This document shows, piece by piece, positions 1-5,060 of a stretch of DNA of 9,489 nucleotides. Made by a program: the position numbers and the translations under genes. Origin of the DNA: Bacteroidota bacterium (lineage in GTDB: Bacteria; Bacteroidota; Bacteroidia; B-17B0; Aurantibacillaceae); NCBI GenBank assembly GCA_025360565.1, contig JANYBY010000369.1:1-9489 (forward strand). The letters run 5' to 3'. The notes under the pieces are model-generated. The model made no database searches. It was not told the origin of the DNA and worked only from the letters and a program-made list of their open reading frames with translations. The number at the start of each line of letters is the position of its first letter. Positions within the stretch are counted from its first letter, which is position 1.

Positions 1-96
1 CATTATCAGGCCGGAGCAGGAATTGTAGTTTCGTCCAACGAAGAAAGTGAATTGCAAGAAATCAACAATAAAGTTTCGGCCTTAAAAAAGTTCTGA
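1..96 (+). pseudogene. trpE: Inverted 3' fragment of trpE (C-terminal ~30 residues on the opposite strand)
   Basis: Read on the plus strand from base 1, this encodes HYQAGAGIVVSS, then NEESELQEINNKVSALKK, then F and a stop at 94-96. That is the conserved TrpE C-terminus (YQAGAGIV followed by an NNK..ALKK helix), which should follow MIRTFL of the minus-strand trpE after about six residues. Native coding probably extends only to the KK codons (85-90). The following TTC TGA is the reverse complement of the MIRT codons of the opposite-strand gene. The two trpE pieces meet head to head and share TTAAAAAAG (82-90). There is no start codon, so this piece is not expressed as it stands. It could be a genuine inversion or a chimeric or misassembled end. 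Confidence 0.9.
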
Positions 97-1348
97 TCAT
101 AATGGCATGATTTAGTTGATCATCGTGACTGATAAAGCCAATACATCCTCCATAAAATTCGCGTGATTCTATTTCGTATTGGTTAATTAATTGCAGGGCT
201 TTGTATTTTGGCGCGCCCGATAAGGTTCCCGCAGGAAAAGTGCCCAGCAATACTTCGAACGGATGAAAAGCCGGTTTCTTTTTTCCAATTACTTTACTGA
301 CCAAATGAATAACATGAGAATAAAATTGAGTTTGTTTAGATATTTTTAACTCTACGCCCGAGCAATATTTACTCAGATCATTGCGGGCCAGATCTACTAA
401 CATGTTATGTTCCGCTACTTCTTTTGGGTCGTTTAATAACTCTTTTGCTTTTACCAGATCTTCATCATCATTTCCGGTGCGCTTATAGGTGCCTGCGATC
501 GGATGAATTTCTGTTATATCATTTTTTATTACCAATTGTGCTTCGGGCGATGAACCAAATATTTTAAAACTTCCCAGATCAAAATAAAACAGATACGGCG
601 AAGGATTTATGTTTTTTAAAGTGCGGTACACATTAAATTCATCGCCTACAAAAGACTGTGAAAATCTTCTGGATAATACCAACTGAAACACATCGCCTTG
701 CTGACAGTGTTCTTTGGCTTTTGTTACCAAACTTTTATACTCTTCGTTTGTAATGGATGAAATAGTTTCGTTAATGGTTGAAAAAGAAAATTCGCTTACG
801 GTTGATAATTGTATTTTTTCTGAAACTTCCTTTAACTGTTGTTTTGCTTTGTCATCTGTGTAATGGTGACTAATTACATGAAGGTTGTTGGTGTTATGGT
901 TAAAGACTAAAAGAATACCGTACACATAATATAACAATTCTGGTATATCTAATGTTTTATGATCTGTGTTTAAACGAATATCCTCAGCATAATTTACAAT
1001 ATCGTAACCGGTGTAGCCAAACAAGCCTGCATAGCAAAAAGGCAGTTGTTGTGTTTCGTATTCGAATTTATTTTTAAAAGCAATTAGGTGTTTTAGCAAA
1101 AGCTCTTTATTAAAAGCGATCTTTGTTTGAGTTGACGATTCGCTTATATTAGTTTTTAGAATATTATTCTTTAATGAAACAGATGCCAAAGGATTTAAGC
1201 ATATGTAGGAATAATGTCCGTCCTTGCTATTGTAATCCGAACTTTCTAGTAATAGCGCATTTTGGTATTGATCTCTCAAAGCTAAATATAAACCGACCGG
1301 AGTTTTTGTGTCGGATAAAATTTGAGTGATATATGTATTTAGTTTCAT
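62..1348 (-). CDS. trpE: Anthranilate synthase component I (TrpE), 3' end disrupted by inversion or fold-back
   Basis: TrpE converts chorismate and ammonia (supplied by TrpG) to anthranilate, the first committed step of tryptophan synthesis in the cytoplasm. Visible motifs are the LLES feedback-inhibition element (residues 33-36), GYTGYD (111-116), GDVFQLVLSRR (218-228), NPSPYLFY (249-256), GSSPEAQL (265-272), HPIAGTYKRTG (282-292), AEHNMLVDLARND (312-324), GTFPAGTLSGAPK (369-381) and FYGGCIG (398-404). Residues 1-422, ending MIRTFL, are normal. The last six (RPKLYC) are out of place, because minus-strand DNA left of about position 83 is the reverse complement of the gene's own 3' end. Family members run on for about 40 further residues. 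The ATG at 1348 lies about 25 nt after an attenuator-like terminator, with no clear Shine-Dalgarno. Downstream trp genes would lie left of the window. Identity is very sure; the printed C-terminus is not the native one. Confidence 0.95.
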   Translation of the reverse strand: MKLNTYITQILSDTKTPVGLYLALRDQYQNALLLESSDYNSKDGHYSYICLNPLASVSLKNNILKTNISESSTQTKIAFNKELLLKHLIAFKNKFEYETQQLPFCYAGLFGYTGYDIVNYAEDIRLNTDHKTLDIPELLYYVYGILLVFNHNTNNLHVISHHYTDDKAKQQLKEVSEKIQLSTVSEFSFSTINETISSITNEEYKSLVTKAKEHCQQGDVFQLVLSRRFSQSFVGDEFNVYRTLKNINPSPYLFYFDLGSFKIFGSSPEAQLVIKNDITEIHPIAGTYKRTGNDDEDLVKAKELLNDPKEVAEHNMLVDLARNDLSKYCSGVELKISKQTQFYSHVIHLVSKVIGKKKPAFHPFEVLLGTFPAGTLSGAPKYKALQLINQYEIESREFYGGCIGFISHDDQLNHAIMIRTFLRPKLYC

Positions 1349-1373
1349 TGGTTTAATTTTTTGTGAATGTGGT

Positions 1374-1412
1374 TAAAAACAAAAAGCCCACTGTTGTTTG
1401 AACAGCGGGCTT
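1374..1412 (-). terminator. Intrinsic terminator in the trpE leader (putative attenuator)
   Basis: On the minus strand the arms AAGCCCGCTGTT (1412-1401) and AACAGTGGGCTT (1395-1384) form a 12-bp stem with one G-U pair and a 5-nt CAAAC loop. TTTGTTTTT follows. The hairpin lies between a Trp-rich leader peptide and the trpE start codon, about 25 nt upstream of the ATG. That is the position of a transcription attenuator rather than of an upstream gene's terminator. Confidence 0.85.
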
Positions 1413-1440
1413 CGGGTATGCCTTATAAGTATATATAAAC

Positions 1441-1500
1441 TTAGCTATTCATGTGTTTACATGAAGGCCACCAAGAATTATTTACAAAATTATTTTTCAT
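1441..1500 (-). CDS. trpL: Putative trp operon leader peptide with tandem Trp codons
   Basis: This is a 19-codon ORF, MKNNFVNNSWWPSCKHMNS, starting with ATG at 1500 and ending with TAA at 1443-1441. It has two adjacent TGG codons at 1473-1468 (residues 10-11). It lies directly upstream of a rho-independent terminator and trpE on the same strand. In known trp attenuators such as that of E. coli, ribosome stalling at tandem Trp codons selects between terminator and antiterminator folds. Just after the Trp codons a 7-bp hairpin (1448-1465, TTCATGT/ACATGAA, loop AAAC) is possible, and bases 1464-1468 can pair with 1420-1424. I could not draw a convincing antiterminator that includes the terminator's 5' arm, so the switching mechanism is inferred. 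The symbol is by function, not by homology. Confidence 0.75.
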   Translation of the reverse strand: MKNNFVNNSWWPSCKHMNS

Positions 1501-1508
1501 TTATACTG

Positions 1509-1516
1509 CAAATATA
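1509..1516 (-). promoter_or_regulatory. Candidate -7 box of the trp leader promoter
   Basis: Minus-strand TATATTTG fits the Bacteroidota -7 consensus TAnnTTTG and ends 8 nt before the leader-peptide ATG. No good TTTG lies 17-21 nt upstream. If this box is used, the transcript would start at or almost at the leader ATG. The region is very AT-rich, so chance matches are likely. Confidence 0.4.
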
Positions 1517-1589
1517 GATCAAATTTTGAAATATCTAATTTTTTTTTAATTTAAATCTACTAAGACGGGTAGGAAATTCCACTTTTTAA

Positions 1590-1675
1590 AGATCTTGGAG
1601 GATGAAATTTGAAGATCTAAGTTGTAAGCGAAAAATCTCCTCCAAAATTAATTGTTATCTCCAGGATTAGCTTAC
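1590..1675. repeat. Interlocking inverted repeats in the trp leader-tRNA gap
   Basis: Three pairs of complementary arms occur within 86 bp: AGATCTT (1590-1596) with AAGATCT (1612-1618), TTGGAGGA (1595-1602) with TCCTCCAA (1638-1645), and GTAAGC (1624-1629) with GCTTAC (1670-1675). The first pair's loop contains an arm of the second pair, so not all can form together. No credible ORF is present; the longest minus-strand one nearby is about 10 codons. This could be a structured RNA, a regulatory site or a decayed repeat. Confidence 0.5.
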
Positions 1676-1713
1676 GGCAGTTCCTTTGCTCCCTCTCATG
1701 AAAATAGTTTAAA

Positions 1714-1730
1714 ACCTTGCTTCGCAAGGT
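1714..1730. repeat. Small hairpin ACCTTGC/GCAAGGT
   Basis: A perfect 7-bp inverted repeat with a TTC loop. On the plus strand it is followed by AATTTTTATTTT, which is weakly terminator-like. It is the leftmost of three adjacent hairpins between the trp leader and tRNA-Val. Confidence 0.55.
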
Positions 1731-1732
1731 AA

Positions 1733-1788
1733 TTTTTATTTTCTGTAAACCCTTGAAAGCAAGCTTTCGGGTTTCCAGAAAATAAAAA
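1733..1788. repeat. 56-bp near-perfect palindrome
   Basis: The left arm TTTTTATTTTCTG (1733-1745), AAACCC (1747-1752), GAAAGC (1755-1760) pairs with GCTTTC (1763-1768), GGGTTT (1769-1774), CAGAAAATAAAAA (1776-1788). The loop is AA, with one T/C mismatch (1746/1775) and a TT bulge (1753-1754). It overlaps the tRNA terminator at its right end. Twenty-five paired positions are far more than a terminator needs, which suggests a palindromic repeat element or an extended RNA stem. Confidence 0.8.
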
Positions 1789-1812
1789 ACCCTTGATTAC
1801 ATCAAGGGTTTT
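1779..1812 (-). terminator. Intrinsic terminator downstream of tRNA-Val
   Basis: A perfect 12-bp stem, AAAACCCTTGAT (1812-1801 on the minus strand) with ATCAAGGGTTTT (1797-1786) and a GTA loop, is followed on the minus strand by a T-rich run through about 1779. It begins 15 nt after the tRNA 3' end. Plus-strand use is less likely because only TTTT follows the stem on that side. Confidence 0.85.
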
Positions 1813-1826
1813 AAACTGCTTTGCGG

Positions 1827-1899
1827 TGGTACCTCCAGGAATCGAACCAGGGACACAAGGATTGTCAGTCCTTTGCTCTACCGACTGAGCTAAGGTACC
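1827..1899 (-). tRNA. tRNA-Val (anticodon GAC)
   Basis: A 73-nt cloverleaf on the minus strand. The acceptor stem GGTACCT/AGGTACC has discriminator A. The D arm is GCTC-AGTCGGTA-GAGC and the anticodon arm AAGGA-CTGACAA-TCCTT with anticodon GAC, which reads GUC and GUU valine codons. The variable loop is GTGTC and the T arm CCTGG-TTCGATT-CCTGG. The T stem has a U-U mismatch at its centre (positions 51-63). The 3' end is not encoded as CCA: the genome continues CCG, so CCA must be added or repaired after transcription. The gene stands alone with its own promoter (1956-1985) and terminator. Confidence 0.95.
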
Positions 1900-1955
1900 A
1901 GTTGAGAGGTTTTAACCCTCAAAAGCGGTTTTTACATCACTTCCGTTTAAGGGTG

Positions 1956-1985
1956 CAAAAATACATAAATTATTATTGTATCAAA
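1956..1985 (-). promoter_or_regulatory. Promoter for tRNA-Val
   Basis: On the minus strand TTTG (1985-1982), an 18-nt spacer and TATTTTTG (1963-1956) fit the Bacteroidota sigma-A pattern TTTG/TAnnTTTG well. The -7 box is 56 nt upstream of the tRNA 5' end, which leaves a leader of about 50 nt containing a small inverted repeat (1902-1922). Confidence 0.65.
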
Positions 1986-2035
1986 AACATTTCTAAAAAA
2001 ATCCTAATTATTAGAGTCGGCTCCCAATTAAAAAC

Positions 2036-2043
2036 TATCTTTA
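2036..2043 (+). promoter_or_regulatory. Candidate -7 box for the coaX operon
   Basis: TATCTTTA matches TAnnTTTG with one mismatch and ends 6 nt before the coaX ATG. A poor -33 match (TTAG, 2011-2014) lies 21 nt upstream. If real, the mRNA would be leaderless or nearly so. Confidence 0.3.
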
Positions 2044-2049
2044 ACAATA

Positions 2050-2775
2050 ATGAACTTAGTTGTTGATTTTGGTAATACCCGCATAAAAGCCGCCCTGTTT
2101 AAGGGTTCCGAAATTGTTATGCAGCGAACCTACAGCCTTGTTGAGCAATTAATTGACGATGAGCTTTTTTATAAAGGTGCTCAAAAAGTAATTGTTGGCT
2201 CGGTAACCAATAAACATCTCATATTCATTAATACAGTTGCAAATAAACAAAAAGTGATGTTATTTGAGGCTTCTACACCTATTCCCTTAAAAAACCTCTA
2301 TAAAAGCGTGTCAACATTGGGTTCCGACCGTATTGCCGCTTCGGTAGGTGCGTTCTCACTTTTTCCCAACCAAAACGTGCTTACCATTGATGCCGGCACC
2401 TGCATTAAATATAATTTCGTAAATAAAAACAACGAATTCATTGGCGGGGCTATTTCTCCCGGTATGGAAATGCGTTTAAAGGCAATGCACCACTTTACTA
2501 ACCGTTTGCCTTTGGTACAAATTGATTTTAATTATGATAAATTAACAGGTGCAAATACACAAGAATCACTTCTAAGCGGAGCGCTGGTTGGCGCCTCGGC
2601 TGAAGCGGAGAGCATGATAGAACACTATTTAAAAACGTTTCAAAATTTAAAAGTTGTGCTCTGCGGCGGCGATTCCCATTACTTGTGTAAGCAACTTAAA
2701 AATCGTTTCTTTGCGCAACCCGACCTTGTTCTGCTAGGTTTAAATACAATTTTGAATTTTAATTCTGAAAAATAA
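2050..2775 (+). CDS. coaX: Type III pantothenate kinase (CoaX)
   Basis: Phosphorylates pantothenate with ATP, the first step of coenzyme A synthesis in the cytoplasm. It belongs to the ASKHA-fold type III family, which is unrelated to CoaA. At 241 aa it has the usual length. Family motifs are the N-terminal phosphate-binding DFGNT with D6, GSDR (91-94), the second phosphate loop TIDAGTC (112-118), GGAISPG (132-138) followed by a substrate-contacting helix, and SGALVGA (176-182). CGGD (205-208) lies near the end. The ATG at 2050 puts the conserved DFGNTRIK at its normal distance from the N-terminus. This is the first gene of a tight operon with an outer-membrane protein and lptC, and its last 11 nt overlap the proposed non-ATG start of the next gene. 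No anomalies are seen. Confidence 0.95.
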   Translation: MNLVVDFGNTRIKAALFKGSEIVMQRTYSLVEQLIDDELFYKGAQKVIVGSVTNKHLIFINTVANKQKVMLFEASTPIPLKNLYKSVSTLGSDRIAASVGAFSLFPNQNVLTIDAGTCIKYNFVNKNNEFIGGAISPGMEMRLKAMHHFTNRLPLVQIDFNYDKLTGANTQESLLSGALVGASAEAESMIEHYLKTFQNLKVVLCGGDSHYLCKQLKNRFFAQPDLVLLGLNTILNFNSEK

Positions 2776-4216
2776 ATTAAACATACTTTTTTGCCTTCTT
2801 GTTTTTTTCTGCATTCAGGTAAATGCGCAAAATAATACCTTCAGCCCTTATTCGCGTTACGGCCTGGGCGAACAGAACCAAACCACATTTGCGCACAACG
2901 CCGGTATGGGCGGGGCTTTTATCGCCTTTAAACCCGACTCTACAATGCCCATTTTTATTAACGCGGGTAATCCTGCCGCTTATTCGTTAATAAAATTTAC
3001 AACCTTAGAGGTTGGCGGCAAATACACTTACTCTAATTTTACCGGCGCAACTTCTGTAAAAAAATGGGGTGCAAATTTTGCATACGGTTCTCTTGGCTTT
3101 CCCATCAGAAGCAAAGGAGGTGCCTGTTTTGGCCTTATGCCCTACACCAACGTGGGTTATGATCTAAAAAGCGTAAGCACCGATCCAACAGTTGGCGATA
3201 TTAATTATTATTACAGTGGCACCGGCGGTTTAAACAAAGTTTTTTTGGGTTACGGTGTAATGCCCTTTAATAAATCTTTAATAAAATTCAGAAGAAAAAA
3301 TTTAAATATTCCCGATTCTTTAAAACACCTTAGCAAATTTCAATACAGATCGCGCGCGTTGTGGTGCAAAATTTTAAGCGATCTTTCAGTAGGTGTTAAT
3401 GTAAATTATATTTTTGGCACCATCGGCCAAACATCGCGAGTTGTTTATCCCAATTCCCTTTTATACAATAACACGTATGTTGAACGCAATACTGCTCTTA
3501 ACGATTTTACCGGTAATTTCGGTTTGCAAACCGCAATAACAATTGACAGTACTCGAAATACAAATAAAAAACACGCGGGCAAGCACAGAGTTTTAAAAGA
3601 AAAAGTAAAGATCACGTTCGGGTTTTTCATGAATTTAAATAATCCCCTTAGAGCCACTTACACGGCTGCAAGTTATAATTATATCTTAAATGGCTTTGGT
3701 CAGGAGATCTTAAGAGATACTGTATTCTACAATCCCAATCAAAAAAACACCATTCAATTGCCGCTTGAACAGGGCTTTGGGATTGGATACAAAAAAGGAG
3801 AAAGAATTAATATAGCCGCCGACTTTGCAATTACCGGATGGCAGAATTATAAATTTTTAAACGACGTAAGTTCATACAAAAATAATTACCGCGTTGCTTT
3901 GGGAATAAATTATGTACCCGAAAAATACGCTTCGGGCAATGGCGCCTTTTTTAGAAGAATTACTTATCGCCTTGGCGCAAATTACAATACAGGCTTTATT
4001 CAATTAAACAATAATAGCCTGGTAACAAGTTACGCTGTAACAGCAGGGCTTGGCCTACCGGTGGGCCTTGGCAGACTTTCTTCGATGGTGAACATCAGCG
4101 CCCAATACGGTAAAATGGGTCCGGCAGATAATAGCTCAACCAAAGAAAATTTTTTACGTATTAATTTTGGATTTACGTTTTGCGACCGCTGGTTCCAAAA
4201 ATTTAAATATGATTAA
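2765..4216 (+). CDS. Beta-barrel outer-membrane protein with signal peptide, probable non-ATG start
   Basis: The first in-frame ATG (2906) would remove the export signal. The open frame continues upstream to a TGA at 2753-2755 and encodes a clear signal peptide, MKNKLNILFCLLVFF then CIQVNA, with cleavage before QNN, if translation begins at CTG 2765 (or ATT 2762). That gives about 483 aa. The mature protein starts with SPYSRYGLGE, then MGGAFIAF and GNPAAYS, a pattern seen in Bacteroidota FadL/OmpP1-like barrels. Alternating aromatic and glycine-rich strands follow. It ends FTFCDRWFQKFKYD, a typical C-terminal barrel strand of the phylum. It probably sits in the outer membrane; the substrate is unknown. 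It overlaps the coaX end by 11 nt and the lptC start by 8 nt, so coupled translation is likely. Identity as an outer-membrane protein is fairly sure; the exact start is less so. Confidence 0.8.
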   Translation: MKNKLNILFCLLVFFCIQVNAQNNTFSPYSRYGLGEQNQTTFAHNAGMGGAFIAFKPDSTMPIFINAGNPAAYSLIKFTTLEVGGKYTYSNFTGATSVKKWGANFAYGSLGFPIRSKGGACFGLMPYTNVGYDLKSVSTDPTVGDINYYYSGTGGLNKVFLGYGVMPFNKSLIKFRRKNLNIPDSLKHLSKFQYRSRALWCKILSDLSVGVNVNYIFGTIGQTSRVVYPNSLLYNNTYVERNTALNDFTGNFGLQTAITIDSTRNTNKKHAGKHRVLKEKVKITFGFFMNLNNPLRATYTAASYNYILNGFGQEILRDTVFYNPNQKNTIQLPLEQGFGIGYKKGERINIAADFAITGWQNYKFLNDVSSYKNNYRVALGINYVPEKYASGNGAFFRRITYRLGANYNTGFIQLNNNSLVTSYAVTAGLGLPVGLGRLSSMVNISAQYGKMGPADNSSTKENFLRINFGFTFCDRWFQKFKYD

Positions 4217-4763
4217 GGCCTTGAACATAATTGGTTTTTTTTCAATTATTTTTTTTGCTTCCTGCACAAACGATATTAAAGATGTATTAGCACTACCCGT
4301 AAATAAAAAATCCCCTTCTCAAATTGGCGATAGCGTTACATTAATTTATACCGACAGCGCTCAGCTTAAGATCACTTTAAAAGCAAACCGCATGCTCGTG
4401 TTCACTAAAAATGTAAAAGAACCTTACACCGTTCTATCCAAAGGTTTATTTGTTACCTTTTTTGATGAAGAAGAAAAAATATCATCTACCCTTAAAGCAA
4501 ATTACGGAGTCAGGTTTGATCAAAGCAGGCGAATGGAAGCAAAATACGCTGTGGAAGTGGTAAATAAAGAAGGGAAAAAACTGGAAACAGAAAAATTAAT
4601 TTGGGACGAAGCCAATAAACGCATTTACACCGACGCTTTTGTGAAAATTACAACCGATAAAGAAATTATAACGGGCAAAGGCTTGGAGAGCAATCAGGAT
4701 TTTACAAAATACCATTTAAAAGAAGTTACCGGTACAATTCAACTAAAAAACGAAGGGCTTTAA
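4209..4763 (+). CDS. lptC: LPS export system lipoprotein LptC
   Basis: LptC is the inner-membrane-anchored periplasmic subunit that passes LPS from the LptBFG extractor to the LptA/LptD bridge. The start at ATG 4209 gives 184 aa with a hydrophobic leader and lipobox FASC, so C19 would be the lipidated residue. A TTG 14 codons upstream would spoil the leader and is rejected. The rest matches the LptC beta-jellyroll pattern in Bacteroidota: YTDSAQLKITLKAN (47-60), EPYTVLSKGLFVTF (71-84), STLKANYGVRF (93-103), TEKLIWDEANKRIYT (127-141), then ITGKGLESNQDFTKY (154-168). A lipoprotein anchor in place of the transmembrane helix of E. coli LptC is common in this phylum. The ATG overlaps the stop of the outer-membrane protein gene (ATGATTAA). 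Other lpt genes are not in the window. Confidence 0.88.
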   Translation: MIKALNIIGFFSIIFFASCTNDIKDVLALPVNKKSPSQIGDSVTLIYTDSAQLKITLKANRMLVFTKNVKEPYTVLSKGLFVTFFDEEEKISSTLKANYGVRFDQSRRMEAKYAVEVVNKEGKKLETEKLIWDEANKRIYTDAFVKITTDKEIITGKGLESNQDFTKYHLKEVTGTIQLKNEGL

Positions 4764-4764
4764 A

Positions 4765-4986
4765 ATGCAAAACAATCTCTTTATCATCCTTGAAAAATTG
4801 TGGCTCATTGGCGCAATAGCCGGAATTATTTTTACCGTTTATTTTTTGATCATGAAAGATAACGACAGCGCCCTTTTCTTTTTCGGATTTTTTATCCTTG
4901 CAGGTCTTTTATACACTTTGCGGAAGGGCCAGCGCAAAAAACAAGAGGCTTTTTTGGAAGAAAAAAAGAAGAAGGGAGAAAACTAA
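4765..4986 (+). CDS. Small two-helix membrane protein of unknown function
   Basis: 73 aa. Two hydrophobic segments (about 12-30 and 35-51) are joined by the short polar loop KDNDS and followed by a charged, lysine/glutamate-rich tail (52-73). The tail probably faces the cytoplasm, with the N-terminus also inside. There is no signal peptide or catalytic motif. The ATG lies 1 nt after the lptC stop, so it is almost certainly co-transcribed and translationally coupled with lptC. I do not recognise a named family. Its position suggests an accessory role at the inner membrane near the Lpt machinery, but that is inference from context only. No terminator is visible after it. Confidence 0.7.
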   Translation: MQNNLFIILEKLWLIGAIAGIIFTVYFLIMKDNDSALFFFGFFILAGLLYTLRKGQRKKQEAFLEEKKKKGEN

Positions 4987-4989
4987 TAG

Positions 4990-5011
4990 GTCTTGCATCT
5001 CTTTGGTCCTG
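4990..5011 (-). repeat. Left copy of an inverted repeat flanking the permease gene
   Basis: On the minus strand this reads CAGGACC, A, AAGAGAT, G, CAAGAC. It matches 6317-6338 on the plus strand at 20 of 22 positions, so the two copies form an inverted pair around the ABC permease gene. The neighbouring sequence (minus strand ACACGGAGACAAGAATC, 5027-5011) has the same purine-rich character. Confidence 0.7.
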
Positions 5012-5048
5012 ATTCTTGTCTCCGTGTTAATTTTGTCCTATTAAATCG

Positions 5049-5056
5049 TATTTTTA
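5049..5056 (+). promoter_or_regulatory. Candidate -7 box for the permease gene
   Basis: TATTTTTA fits TAnnTTTG with one mismatch and ends 4 nt before the ATG at 5061. The nearest TTTG (5032-5035) is only 13 nt upstream, which is too close for a normal -33 box. This is weak on its own in such AT-rich DNA. Confidence 0.25.
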
Positions 5057-5060
5057 CATT

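Noticed and set aside
1821..2066. 81-codon plus-strand open frame across the tRNA region
   Set aside because: It lies antisense over a well-formed tRNA-Val and its promoter and runs into coaX; composition is not protein-like.
3445..3657. Minus-strand open frame inside the outer-membrane protein gene
   Set aside because: Antisense shadow of a clear coding region, with no own signals.
4167..4208. Upstream TTG start for lptC
   Set aside because: It would add 14 polar residues before the lipoprotein leader; ATG 4209 gives a normal leader and lipobox.
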